From DATJPY01 sp035506135 (GTDB lineage Bacteria; Myxococcota_A; UBA9160; PR03): 64,000 nucleotides of DNA. Position 1 is the first letter of the stretch; the number at the start of each line of letters is the position of its first letter. Shown here piece by piece: positions 1 through 8,085 of this stretch. A program made the translations under genes and the position numbers. The notes beneath the pieces were generated by a model that had not been told where the DNA came from, searched no databases, and saw nothing but the letters and a program-made list of their open reading frames with translations. Where the stretch lies: contig DATJPY010000074.1 of NCBI GenBank assembly GCA_035506135.1, positions 3,002-67,001 of the forward strand, in the 5' to 3' direction.

Positions 1-1
1 G

Positions 2-1588
2 GGCGTGCGGAGCGGACGGATCGCGGCCCTCGGCGCGCCGGGGGAGCTCGCGCCCGGCGCGGCGCGCGTGCTCGACGCGCGCGGCGGCGCCGTCGCGCCC
101 GGCTTCATCGACATCCACACGCACTACGACGCGCAGGTCTTCTGGGACCGGCTGCTCACGCCGTCGTCGTGGCACGGCGTCACCAGCGTGGTGGTCGGCA
201 ACTGCGGCTTCGGCGTCGCGCCGACGCGCGTACAGCACCGCGACCTGATCCTGCGCACGCTCGAGAACGTGGAGGGCATGTCGCTGGAGGCGCTTCGCGC
301 GGGGCTCGGCCCGGAGTGGCCGTTCGAGGGCTTCGGCGAGTTCCTGTCGGCGATCGAGGCGCGCGGCAGCGCGATCCACGTCGGTGCGCTGGTCGGCCAC
401 ACGCCGGTGCGCACCTACGTGATGGGCGACGAGGCGACCGAGCGCGAGGCGAGCGAGGCGGAGATCGCCGCGATGCGCGCGCTGGTCGCGGGCGCGCTGC
501 GCGACGGCGCGCTCGGCTTCGCCACGTCGAAGTCGCCGACGCACGTCGGCTACGCCGGGCGGCCCGTGCCGAGCCGCGCGGCAGCGCGGGTGGAGATCGA
601 CGCGCTCGCCGGCTGCCTGGGCGAGGCCGGACACGGCGTCATGCAGTGCACGATCGGGAGCGGGCTCTTCCTCGACGAGCTCGAGGAGATCCAGCGTGCG
701 ATCGGTCGCCCGATCTCCTGGACGGCGCTGCTCGGCGGCATGCTCGGCCCGAACGGCCACCGCGGCGTCCTCGAGCGCACGGCCAAGGCGCAGGCCGCCG
801 GCGTGCGCGTGATCCCGCAGGTGTCGTGCCGGCCGCTGCTCTTCGAGTTCCAGTTCAGCGCGCCCTTCCCGTACGAGGCGCTCCCGTGCTTCAAGCCGGT
901 GTCGCAGGCCGACCGCGCCGGGAAGAAGCGCCTCTACGCCGACGCCGCCTTCCGCAAGGCCTTCGGCGAGCAGGCGCGGCGCTGGCGCGAGACCGTGATC
1001 TCGAGCTGCCCAACCGAGCCCGCGCTCGAGGAGCGATCGGTGGCGGACGTCGCGGCCGAGCGGGGCGTCGATCCCGTCGACCTGGTGCTCGACCTCGCGC
1101 TGGCGTCCGACCTCGAGGCGCGCTTCCGCATCGGCATCTTCAACATCGACGACGACGTCGTGGCCGAGCTGCTCTCGAGCCCGGCGGCCATGCTCGGGCT
1201 CTCCGACGCAGGCGCGCACGCGAGCCAGCTCTGCGACGCAGGCGCGCCGACCACGCTGCTCGGCAAGTGGGTGCGCGAGAAGCGCGTGCTCTCGCTCGAG
1301 GAGGCGATCCGGCGTCTCACGAGCGAGCCCGCCGAGGTCTTCGGGATCCCGGAGCGCGGGCGGCTCGCGGTCGGGCTCGCCGCGGACGTCGCGGTCTTCG
1401 ATCCCGCGACCGTCGGCTGCGCGCCGGTGCGCCGCGTGCGCGACTTCCCCGCCGGCGCGGACCGGCTGGTCGCCGACGCGCTCGGCATCCGCGCGGTGCT
1501 GGTCGAAGGCGTCCCGGTGCGCGAGGAGGGCCGCGACGTGCTCGACCCGCGCGGGCCGCTCCCGGGCCGCGTGCTGCGAGGAGGATGA
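2..1588 (+). CDS. N-acyl-D-amino-acid deacylase-like amidohydrolase (5' end cut by window)
   Basis: Probable cytoplasmic zinc amidohydrolase of the D-aminoacylase group, which removes N-acyl groups from D-amino acids. The reading frame is open to the window edge. The first visible residues (SGRIAALG) match the usual position about 25-30 residues into such proteins, so the GTG at base 5 is unlikely to be the true start. Seen: the metal-site signature GFIDIHTHYD near residue 35, the family block VVVGNCGFGVAP near residue 63, a late LSDAGAHAS block, and the C-terminal GLAADVAVFDP strand that closes the small beta-sandwich domain. The stop overlaps the next amidohydrolase start by 4 bases (ATGA), so the two are co-translated. 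The substrate cannot be read from sequence; amidohydrolases on dihydropyrimidines or other cyclic amides are alternatives. Confidence 0.85.
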   Translation, partial: GVRSGRIAALGAPGELAPGAARVLDARGGAVAPGFIDIHTHYDAQVFWDRLLTPSSWHGVTSVVVGNCGFGVAPTRVQHRDLILRTLENVEGMSLEALRAGLGPEWPFEGFGEFLSAIEARGSAIHVGALVGHTPVRTYVMGDEATEREASEAEIAAMRALVAGALRDGALGFATSKSPTHVGYAGRPVPSRAAARVEIDALAGCLGEAGHGVMQCTIGSGLFLDELEEIQRAIGRPISWTALLGGMLGPNGHRGVLERTAKAQAAGVRVIPQVSCRPLLFEFQFSAPFPYEALPCFKPVSQADRAGKKRLYADAAFRKAFGEQARRWRETVISSCPTEPALEERSVADVAAERGVDPVDLVLDLALASDLEARFRIGIFNIDDDVVAELLSSPAAMLGLSDAGAHASQLCDAGAPTTLLGKWVREKRVLSLEEAIRRLTSEPAEVFGIPERGRLAVGLAADVAVFDPATVGCAPVRRVRDFPAGADRLVADALGIRAVLVEGVPVREEGRDVLDPRGPLPGRVLRGG

Positions 1589-2703
1589 ACATGGCCTTCC
1601 CCGTGATCTCCGCCGACTCGCACGTGACCGAGCCGGCCAACACGTACCTGGATCACATCGACCCGGCCTGGCGCGACCGCGCGCCGCGCCTCGAGCACGT
1701 GGAGGGCATCGGCGACGTCTTCGTGATCGACGGCATGAAGCGACCGATCCCGATGGGGCTCGTCGCCGCGGCCGGCAAGCCCGCGCACGAGATCCGGGTG
1801 CAGGGCGCGCGCTTCGAGGAGATGCACCGCGGCGGCTGGGATCCCGAGGCGCGCATCGCGGACCAGGAGCGCGACGGCGTGGCGGCCGAGGTGATCTACC
1901 CGACCGTCGGCATGGCCCTCTGCAACCACGCGGACTTCGACTACAAGAAGGCCTGCTTCGACGCCTACAACCGCTGGATCGCCGGCTACTGCTCCGCGCA
2001 TCCCGATCGACTGCTCGGCTGCGGGCAGACCGCAATGCGCTCCCCCGAGGAGGGGATCGAGGACCTCGCCGCGATCCGCGCGCTCGGGCTGCGCGGCGTG
2101 ATGCTGCCGGGCAACCCTGCCGTCGAGGACTATCACTCGACGGTGTACGACCGGTTCTGGGACGCGGCGGTCGAGATGGAGATGCCGCTCTCGTTCCACA
2201 TCCTGACCTCGCGCACGGACGCGGCTTGGGCGCGCGGCCCCGCGATGAACGGCTTCCTCGCCATCATCCGCGGCTGCCAGGACATCATCGGCACGCTGAT
2301 CCTCGGGGGCGTCTTCGAGCGCCATCCCAGGCTCAAGGTGGTGTGCGTCGAGGCCGACGCCGGCTGGGTGCCGCACTACATGTACCGGATGGACCACGCC
2401 TACAAGCGCCACCGCTACTGGCTGCCCGCCGGCCAGGCGCTGTCGAAGCTGCCCTCCGAGTACTTCCGCGAGAACGTCTACACCACCTTCCAGGACGACT
2501 GGGTCGCCTTCCAGAGCGCGGACCTGATGAACTGGCGGCGCCTGCTCTGGGCGAACGACTTCCCGCACAGCGACTCGACCTGGCCCGATTCGCAGGCCGT
2601 CCTGGCGGAGCATGCCTCGCGGCTTACCGCCGAGCAGCGGCGCGCGATCCTCTGCGACAACACCGCCGAGCTCTATGGGATCGACGTTGCGAAGCTAGTC
2701 TGA
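1585..2703 (+). CDS. Amidohydrolase_2 family metal-dependent hydrolase
   Basis: A 372-residue TIM-barrel hydrolase of the Amidohydrolase_2 (COG2159) type. Members act as hydrolases or decarboxylases on cyclic and aromatic carboxylates. Seen: N-terminal ISADSHVTEP (DxH metal pair), a mid-protein SFHIL strand carrying the barrel histidine, the VVCVEADAGWVPHY block, and late WANDFPHSDSTWP with the metal-binding aspartate region. The start ATG overlaps the stop of the upstream deacylase-like gene (ATGA), which indicates an operon. The 3' end overlaps the convergent Cys-rich repeat gene by 9 bases. Substrate unknown. The pair of unrelated amidohydrolases suggests successive amide or ring hydrolysis, but this is inference. 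Confidence 0.85.
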   Translation: MNMAFPVISADSHVTEPANTYLDHIDPAWRDRAPRLEHVEGIGDVFVIDGMKRPIPMGLVAAAGKPAHEIRVQGARFEEMHRGGWDPEARIADQERDGVAAEVIYPTVGMALCNHADFDYKKACFDAYNRWIAGYCSAHPDRLLGCGQTAMRSPEEGIEDLAAIRALGLRGVMLPGNPAVEDYHSTVYDRFWDAAVEMEMPLSFHILTSRTDAAWARGPAMNGFLAIIRGCQDIIGTLILGGVFERHPRLKVVCVEADAGWVPHYMYRMDHAYKRHRYWLPAGQALSKLPSEYFRENVYTTFQDDWVAFQSADLMNWRRLLWANDFPHSDSTWPDSQAVLAEHASRLTAEQRRAILCDNTAELYGIDVAKLV

Positions 2704-3117
2704 GGACTGCTGCCGCCCGCCGCGCTGGGGCATCGCCTCGCGGCACTGGCTCGAGAGCTCGCTCTCGTGCTGGCGCATGCATTGCGCGACCGCGCCGTGG
2801 CCGCGCTGCACGCCGCTGCACAGGCGCTGCACGTCGCCGCTGCAGGCCGCGCGCATCTGCGCCACGCGCTGCCGCATCTGCCCGATGCGCTCCTGGCACT
2901 GCTGCGACAGCTCGCTCTGATGCTGGCGCAGGCATGCGCGCCGCCCGCCGCTGCCGGGCTGCACGTCGCCGCACAGGCGCTGCACGTCGGCGCGGCACGC
3001 GCCGCGTCCCGGCGCCGGGCCCTGCGGGCCGGTCGGGGCGGGCTCGCCCGCGGCGAGCGCGAGCAGCGGGGCGGCGGCAACCAGGGCTCCGATCCATGCG
3101 ATCCTGCGAACGCGCAT
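2695..3117 (-). CDS. Secreted Cys-rich repeat protein (GLG1-type repeats)
   Basis: A 140-residue exported protein. Residues 1-23 form a signal peptide (MRVRRIAWIGALVAAAPLL then AAG). The mature part carries two copies of an eight-cysteine-per-pair repeat: cysteines at 41, 49, 62, 74 and again at 92, 100, 113, 125, with identical spacing (8, 13, 12) and the shared core DVQRLC. This matches the Cys-rich repeat known from the Golgi protein GLG1/ESL-1 (PF00839), which also occurs in bacterial periplasmic proteins of unknown role. The start is chosen because a GGAGGA-type site lies about 9 bases upstream and because a signal peptide follows; an in-frame ATG further upstream has no such support. 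It is divergent from the CAP-domain gene. Confidence 0.75.
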   Translation of the reverse strand: MRVRRIAWIGALVAAAPLLALAAGEPAPTGPQGPAPGRGACRADVQRLCGDVQPGSGGRRACLRQHQSELSQQCQERIGQMRQRVAQMRAACSGDVQRLCSGVQRGHGAVAQCMRQHESELSSQCREAMPQRGGRQQSSD

Positions 3118-3261
3118 AGCCTGGGCTCCTCCGAGCGCCGCGGTCCAGCTCGTGAAACAGGCGGGGCGGCTTTCGGTTGCGATTCGCATGGACAGCTGCC
3201 CCAGCGGCGGAGTATGAAGCGAAGAGCGCAGGGTCGGCAGCGCGCAACTTGGGGGAGCACC

Positions 3262-4278
3262 GTGGGCCGAGCACCGAGTCTCCTGCTGGCAACCGTCGTC
3301 TGCCTCTCGGCAGAGACCGCTGCGGCAGTCTCTTCGGAGCCGACCGCCGTGGAGCAACTCTTCATCTACCTGCTGAACCGCGCGCGGCACGATCCGCCCG
3401 GCTGGGCGCACGAGTTCGGTCTCGATCAGCTGACGGGAGGCGACGGAGAGCTGACCACGCTCGCAGGCGTCGCACCGAGCATGCCGCTCGCCGTCAACGG
3501 ATACCTGGTCACCTCGGCGCGCGGCCACGCGCAGGAGATGGCGGATCACGACTACTTCGCGCACTGCAGCCCGATCGACGGACGCTGTCCGAACAAGATG
3601 GCTCGCGACGCCGGCTATCCGCTGCCCCAGCAGATTCCCGCCGCCACGCCCCATACCTACTGGCTGCTGCCGGACGACCAGAACGAGATCGAGGCGATCG
3701 CGGCCGGCTACTCGACACCGCTCGACGCCCTCAATGGGCTGATCGTCGACACGGGGACCAATCCGCCTGGGCATCGCATCCAGCTGCTCGCCATCGGCGA
3801 GTTCCCCGGGTACTTCCGCGAGGTGGGGGTGGGCTACGGCTACGACGCATCCTCGACCTATCAGGAATACTGGTCGATCCAGACGGGCCTGGTGAACGAA
3901 ACCGACACCTTCCTGACGGGGGTCGTGTTCGACGATGCCAACCACAACCAGATCTACGATCTGGGAGAGGGCCTGGGGGGAGTCACGGTGATGGTCGACG
4001 CGACGCCCGTTGCGACGAACGGAGCCGGGGGCTGGGCGCTCCAGGTCGCTGGCGGCGACCACGCGGTGAGCTGCAGCGGGGGCGGCTTTGCCGGGACCGG
4101 CGGCGCAGCCGTCACCGTCTCGCACTCGAATCGCCAGGTCGACTGCGTCTCCGGCTTCACCGGCGCGTACGTCGACTTCGCCGAGGTCCCGGAGCCGTCG
4201 GCGCCTGCGCTCGCGCTCACCGCTCTCGCCGCGCTCAGCGCAGGCCGAGGCCTTGCCGCGCGACGACGCCGCGCATGA
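3262..4278 (+). CDS. CAP/SCP-domain secreted protein with SdrD-like repeat and PEP-CTERM tail
   Basis: A 338-residue secreted protein. A signal peptide (about residues 1-22) precedes a CAP (SCP-like) domain: FIYLLNRARHDPPGWAHEFG, the ARGHAQEMADHDYFAHCSP core with the HxxxxxDHDYFxH pattern, and the late GYGYDASSTYQEYWSIQ strand. Then comes a Ca-binding SdrD B-like module (VVFDDANHNQIYDLGEGLGG). The extreme C-terminus is VPEPSAP, a hydrophobic stretch, and ARRRR: a PEP-CTERM sorting signal processed by exosortase. I chose GTG 3262 because GGGGGAG lies just upstream; an ATG at 3214 would add 16 residues but its GGAG is only one base away. The last 44 bases overlap the convergent acyl-CoA dehydrogenase gene. 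Confidence 0.8.
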   Translation: MGRAPSLLLATVVCLSAETAAAVSSEPTAVEQLFIYLLNRARHDPPGWAHEFGLDQLTGGDGELTTLAGVAPSMPLAVNGYLVTSARGHAQEMADHDYFAHCSPIDGRCPNKMARDAGYPLPQQIPAATPHTYWLLPDDQNEIEAIAAGYSTPLDALNGLIVDTGTNPPGHRIQLLAIGEFPGYFREVGVGYGYDASSTYQEYWSIQTGLVNETDTFLTGVVFDDANHNQIYDLGEGLGGVTVMVDATPVATNGAGGWALQVAGGDHAVSCSGGGFAGTGGAAVTVSHSNRQVDCVSGFTGAYVDFAEVPEPSAPALALTALAALSAGRGLAARRRRA

Positions 4279-5347
4279 TCTCGGAGGTGCCGCCGCCGAT
4301 CGTCTCCCACAGGCTCTGCCGCCACAGGAACTCGATGCCGCTGCCGACGACCAGCGCCTCGGCACCGCCGAGGTCGAGCGCAGCGCGCGCAATCTCCTGC
4401 GACACCTCCGTGTGCAGCACCTTGTTGGCCGCCGCGAGCACGGTGCTCGGCCGGCCGTGCAGCACCGCGTCGAGCACGCGCAGCGCCGCCATCTCGCACT
4501 CGAGCGCGCGCACCGCGAGATCGGCGAGCGTGCGGCGGACGACGGGATCGGCCGCCAGCCCCCCCGCGCGGGCGAAGGCGGCCAGGTCCTCCAGGTCGCG
4601 GCGCAGGCGTCCGGGCGGGAACTGCACGTGGCGCTCGTCGGCCAGCGCCTCGCCCATGATCTTCCAGGCGCCGTTCTCGGGCCCGACGCGCTGGTCGACC
4701 GGAACGCGGACGTCGTCGAGGCGGATCGCGTTCAGGCGCTCGCCGTCGAGCGTCGGCAGCGGCTCGACGGCGACCCCCGGCGCGTGCAGGTCGACGACGA
4801 GGAGCGAGAGCCCGTCGGCGCGGCTGTCGGGCGCACCGGTGCGAACCAGCGTCCAGAGCCAGTCCGCGTGCTCCGCGTACGACGTCCAGCACTTCTCGCC
4901 CGACACGACGTAGACGTCGCCGTCGCGCTCGGCGCGCGTGCGAAGGGCCGCCAGATCCGATCCCGCCTCGGGCTCCGAGTAGCCGAGCGAGAACGGGCAC
5001 TCGCCGCGCCGGATCGCCGGCAGCCAGCGCGCCTTCTGCGCGGCGCTGCCGTGGCGGATCAGGCTCCGGGCGACGATGCCGGCATCGAGCGGCGCGCGCG
5101 CCGCGCGCGCGTACGCGGCCTCGTCCCACAGCAGGTACTCGTAGGCGGGCGAGCGGCCGAGGCCCCCGTCCGCGGCGGGCCACGCGAGCGAGAGCCAGCC
5201 GCGCTCGCCCATCGCCCGCCACAGCGCCTGCACCCGCTCCCAGCGCGTGCCCATGCGGAAGTAGCCGTCGACGCCGCGCCAGCCGGCGAGGAAGTCGGCC
5301 ACCTCGCGGCGGAACGCCTCCTCCTCGGGCGCGAAGCGGACCCTCAC
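4235..5347 (-). CDS. Acyl-CoA dehydrogenase, last gene of beta-oxidation operon
   Basis: A 370-residue FAD acyl-CoA dehydrogenase. N-terminal helices lead to the substrate/FAD strand SLGYSEPEAGSDLAALRTRA (near residue 125), the second FAD strand YVVSGEKCWTSYAEHADWL, and the C-terminal ETIGGGTSEIMRGVVARQGLG. The MCAD catalytic glutamate position (YEGT motif) reads GGGT here. As in isovaleryl-CoA and several steroid-degradation dehydrogenases, the base may therefore come from another position. The GTG start overlaps the crotonase stop (GTGA), which fixes the start and shows translational coupling. It is the final gene of a seven-gene minus-strand operon. Substrate unknown; cyclic or branched acyl-CoA is inferred from the number of paralogues. 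Confidence 0.85.
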   Translation of the reverse strand: MRVRFAPEEEAFRREVADFLAGWRGVDGYFRMGTRWERVQALWRAMGERGWLSLAWPAADGGLGRSPAYEYLLWDEAAYARAARAPLDAGIVARSLIRHGSAAQKARWLPAIRRGECPFSLGYSEPEAGSDLAALRTRAERDGDVYVVSGEKCWTSYAEHADWLWTLVRTGAPDSRADGLSLLVVDLHAPGVAVEPLPTLDGERLNAIRLDDVRVPVDQRVGPENGAWKIMGEALADERHVQFPPGRLRRDLEDLAAFARAGGLAADPVVRRTLADLAVRALECEMAALRVLDAVLHGRPSTVLAAANKVLHTEVSQEIARAALDLGGAEALVVGSGIEFLWRQSLWETIGGGTSEIMRGVVARQGLGLR

Positions 5348-6192
5348 GTCGGGTCCTCGCCCCCGTCCGCGCGCGCGTTGGGATCGGGGTTCCAGCGCGG
5401 CTCGCGCTTCTCGGCGAAGGCGCGCCCGCCCTCCTGGAAGTCGGGATGACCCCAATGGAGCCGCAAAAGCGCCCAGGCGTGCTCGAGCGCGTCGCGATAG
5501 CCGCGCTCGAGCCCACCCCAGACGGCCTGTTTCGAGAGCGCCATCGCCTGCGGCGAGTTGCCGAGGAGCGCGCGCGCCATCGCTTCGGCGGCCGGCCGCA
5601 GTTCGGCGGGCGAGGCCACCAGCTCGTCGACCAGGCCGAGCTCGTAGGCGCGGCGAGCCGACAGCCGGTAGTGTCGGCCGAGGAGCGTCATGCGCAGCGC
5701 GGTGCCGAGCGGAAGGCGTTTCGCCAGCCCCACGTTCTCGAGCGCGCCCACCATGCCGACGTTCACGTGCGCGTCCATGAAGCTCGCGTTCTCGCTGGCG
5801 ATCACGATGTCGGCGTCGACCACGAAGTGGAGGCCACCGCCGACGCACAGGCCGTTGACGGCGCACAGCACCGGCTTCCAGACCCGATTCTGCTGGGGCG
5901 ACCAGTGCACGGCGTCGGCGAGCGGGCGGTTGGCGAAGACGGTCTCGGCCGCCGAGCCGTCGTCGCTCCCGACGTCGAAGCCGGTGCAGAAGTGCCGCTC
6001 GCCGGCTCCGGTCACCACCGCCACGCGGATCGCTGGATCGTCGCGCACCTCGGACCAGATGGCGCGCACCACCGGCTGCATGCCCGGCAGCAGCGCGTTG
6101 CCGCGCTCGGGCCGGTCGAGCGTGATCCACGCGACCCCGCCGCTCCGCTCGTAGCGCAGGCCGGGAAGCGGACCGCGGAGGTCGATCGCCAT
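5344..6192 (-). CDS. Crotonase-family protein lacking both catalytic glutamates
   Basis: A 282-residue enoyl-CoA hydratase/isomerase-fold protein. The CoA-binding and oxyanion elements are present: HFCTGFDVG near residue 68 and GLCVGGG at 115-120. The two acid/base residues of classical enoyl-CoA hydratase (rat Glu144 in GGGxE and Glu164 in PE) are replaced by His122 (GGGLH) and His142 (MDAHVNVG). Simple water addition is therefore doubtful, and another crotonase reaction (hydrolase, lyase or isomerase) is possible. It sits between acyl-CoA dehydrogenases in the operon; 9 bases separate it from the upstream dehydrogenase, and its stop overlaps the downstream dehydrogenase start. Confidence 0.8.
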   Translation of the reverse strand: MAIDLRGPLPGLRYERSGGVAWITLDRPERGNALLPGMQPVVRAIWSEVRDDPAIRVAVVTGAGERHFCTGFDVGSDDGSAAETVFANRPLADAVHWSPQQNRVWKPVLCAVNGLCVGGGLHFVVDADIVIASENASFMDAHVNVGMVGALENVGLAKRLPLGTALRMTLLGRHYRLSARRAYELGLVDELVASPAELRPAAEAMARALLGNSPQAMALSKQAVWGGLERGYRDALEHAWALLRLHWGHPDFQEGGRAFAEKREPRWNPDPNARADGGEDPT

Positions 6193-6201
6193 GCGTGACT
6201 C

Positions 6202-7146
6202 CTACAGGCCGAGCGGCTCGAGGAGCGCCGCACGTGCCGCATCGAGACCCGGAGGCGCAGAGGCGAGCTGCCGGATGCGCCGCGAGACGTGGAAGGCGGG
6301 GCCGTCGACGGTGATCCCGAGCGCTCCGAAGACCTGGTGCGCGGCGTGCGCGGCGCGCAGCGACGCGCGCGCGGCGGAAAGCCGCGCGGCGCCCGCCATT
6401 CGACGCGCGCCGGTGTCGATCTCGTCCCAGAGGCCGGCCGCGACGCGGGCGAGCGTGGCCGCCGCGTCGAGATCGATGGCCGCGCTGGCGAGCGGGTGCG
6501 AGACCGCCTGGAAGTCGGCGATCGCGCGGCCGAACTGCCGCCGCGTGCGGGCGTGCTCGGCGGCGGCGTCCACCAGGCGCCGGCCCGCGGCCGCGAGCCA
6601 GGCGCCGAGCGCGAGATCGGCGAGCGCGTGTGCGCGCCCCGCGTCGCCCAGGTCGACCCGGCGCGCCAGCGCGACGCGACCCCAGGGCTCGCCGCCGAGC
6701 GTGGCGACGGGCTCGATCGCGCCGCGCGGCTCGGCGAGCCACGCCCGCTCCCCCTCGACTTCGACGAAGAGCTGCGCGACGGGTGCCCAGGCCACGAGCG
6801 GCGGGGCGCCAACGGCGATCCGTGCGCGGCCCTCCGCGACCGCGTCGCGCTCCGGCTCGGGCAGGAGCTGCATCGCGAAGAAGGTCTCCGCCAGCGGACC
6901 CGGATGCGCGGCGCGCCCGAGCGACTCCATCGCAGCCACCACCTCGACCGCGCCGCCGTCGCCGCCCGGTGCCGCGAGCGCGAGGACGCCGAGCTCGGCG
7001 AGCGCGCGCCAGAGCTCCGTCGGGAAGCGCTCCGGCGACGCGCGCACCACCGCATCCCCGCAGTGGTCCCGGCAGAACTGGGCGACTGCGTCGCACACCG
7101 CCTGCTCGGCGCCGTCGAAGGCCAGATCGAGGCCGCCGGCGCTCAC
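6202..7146 (-). CDS. Short acyl-CoA dehydrogenase subunit (314 aa)
   Basis: A 314-residue acyl-CoA dehydrogenase homologue, about 60-70 residues shorter than usual, with the middle beta-domain reduced. The C-terminal helical domain is clear: RTRRQFGRAIADFQAVSH (FAD-contacting Arg and Gln) and HQVFGALGIT. The GTG start overlaps the stop of the next upstream dehydrogenase by 4 bases (GTGA). Adjacent pairs of shortened dehydrogenases are known from the alpha2beta2 enzymes of actinobacterial steroid side-chain degradation. The tight coupling to the 311-residue neighbour suggests that these two assemble together; that is inference. Electron acceptor would be ETF, which is not encoded here. Confidence 0.8.
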   Translation of the reverse strand: MSAGGLDLAFDGAEQAVCDAVAQFCRDHCGDAVVRASPERFPTELWRALAELGVLALAAPGGDGGAVEVVAAMESLGRAAHPGPLAETFFAMQLLPEPERDAVAEGRARIAVGAPPLVAWAPVAQLFVEVEGERAWLAEPRGAIEPVATLGGEPWGRVALARRVDLGDAGRAHALADLALGAWLAAAGRRLVDAAAEHARTRRQFGRAIADFQAVSHPLASAAIDLDAAATLARVAAGLWDEIDTGARRMAGAARLSAARASLRAAHAAHQVFGALGITVDGPAFHVSRRIRQLASAPPGLDAARAALLEPLGL

Positions 7147-8078
7147 CTGGAGGAGCCCCAGCGCGAGGCCGCGACCGCGCGGCGGTGCGCCCCCGCGCCG
7201 CCGAGCTCGAGGCGAAGCGCGGGCAGCCGCATGCTCCAGACGTGCAGGTCGTGCTCGTGCGTGTAGCCCATGGCGCCCGAGAGCTGGTGAGTGTCCGCGA
7301 AGACGCGCTGCGCCGCGCTGCAGGCGTACGCCGCCGCGGTCGCGGCCGCCTCCGCGGGAGCAGAGCACCAGGCCGTCTCGAGCGCGAGCCAGCGCGCCCC
7401 CTCGACCAGCACCTTGCACTCCGCGAGCCGATGCTGGACCGCCTGGAACGAGCCGATCGCGCGGCCGAACTGCCGTCTCTTCTTCGTGTAGTCGACGGTG
7501 ACCGCGAGGGCCGCCCCGGCGGCGCCCGCCATCTCGAGCGCCAGCGCCACGCGCCACCAGCTCGCGAGCCGCTCGCCCGAGCCGGGTCCCAGCGATTCGC
7601 CGCCATCGAGCGCGCCCGCCGCGAAGCACCCCATCGGATAGCCGAAGCCGGAGCGCACGGGAGCCGCAGCGCCCGGAGCGAGCGCGACGGCGCGCGCGAG
7701 GTCGCCGTCGAGCACCAGCGCGGTGCGCGCGTGCGCCGCGAAGCGCACCGGGCCGGACGCACCCACCTCGACCACGGCGACGGGACCCTCGAGCGCGCGC
7801 CCGGCCACGGCCGGCGCCACCAGGATCTGCGCCGCGACGGCCGCGACACAGCCGGCGCGCGCCGCCGCCTCGGCCACCAGCGCCGCCTCGAGGAGCCCGG
7901 TCTCGTCGCCAAGTGCCACGTCGGCGAAGCCCGCGTCGGCCAACGCGCGATCGAGCGCGAGGTCGTACTCGCCCTTGCGGGCGAGCTCGATGGCGCGCGC
8001 CGGGCCCGCGTGCTTCGCCAGCAGCGCCTCGACGGCATCGAGGATGGCCCGCTGGTCGTCGCTCGGCTCGAAGTCCAC
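7143..8078 (-). CDS. Short acyl-CoA dehydrogenase subunit (311 aa)
   Basis: A 311-residue acyl-CoA dehydrogenase homologue and likely partner of the following 314-residue subunit. Seen: the N-terminal helical start (EPSDDQRAILDAVEALLAKH), a reduced central domain, then YTKKRRQFGRAIGSFQAVQH for FAD and dimer contacts, and HQLSGAMGYTHEHDLHVW near the C-terminus, a block typical of the short steroid-type dehydrogenases. The GTG start follows a GGGAG site and lies 7 bases after the stop of the preceding dehydrogenase. The stop overlaps the next start. Both short subunits keep the RQFG-x-I-x2-FQ core, so neither is obviously degenerate in FAD contacts. Confidence 0.8.
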   Translation of the reverse strand: MDFEPSDDQRAILDAVEALLAKHAGPARAIELARKGEYDLALDRALADAGFADVALGDETGLLEAALVAEAAARAGCVAAVAAQILVAPAVAGRALEGPVAVVEVGASGPVRFAAHARTALVLDGDLARAVALAPGAAAPVRSGFGYPMGCFAAGALDGGESLGPGSGERLASWWRVALALEMAGAAGAALAVTVDYTKKRRQFGRAIGSFQAVQHRLAECKVLVEGARWLALETAWCSAPAEAAATAAAYACSAAQRVFADTHQLSGAMGYTHEHDLHVWSMRLPALRLELGGAGAHRRAVAASRWGSSR

Positions 8079-8085
8079 CGGCCGG

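Noticed and set aside
169..2703. 844-codon frame covering the first two genes
   Set aside because: Only the last 372 codons encode a recognisable protein; the upstream part is Arg-rich shadow of the deacylase-like gene.
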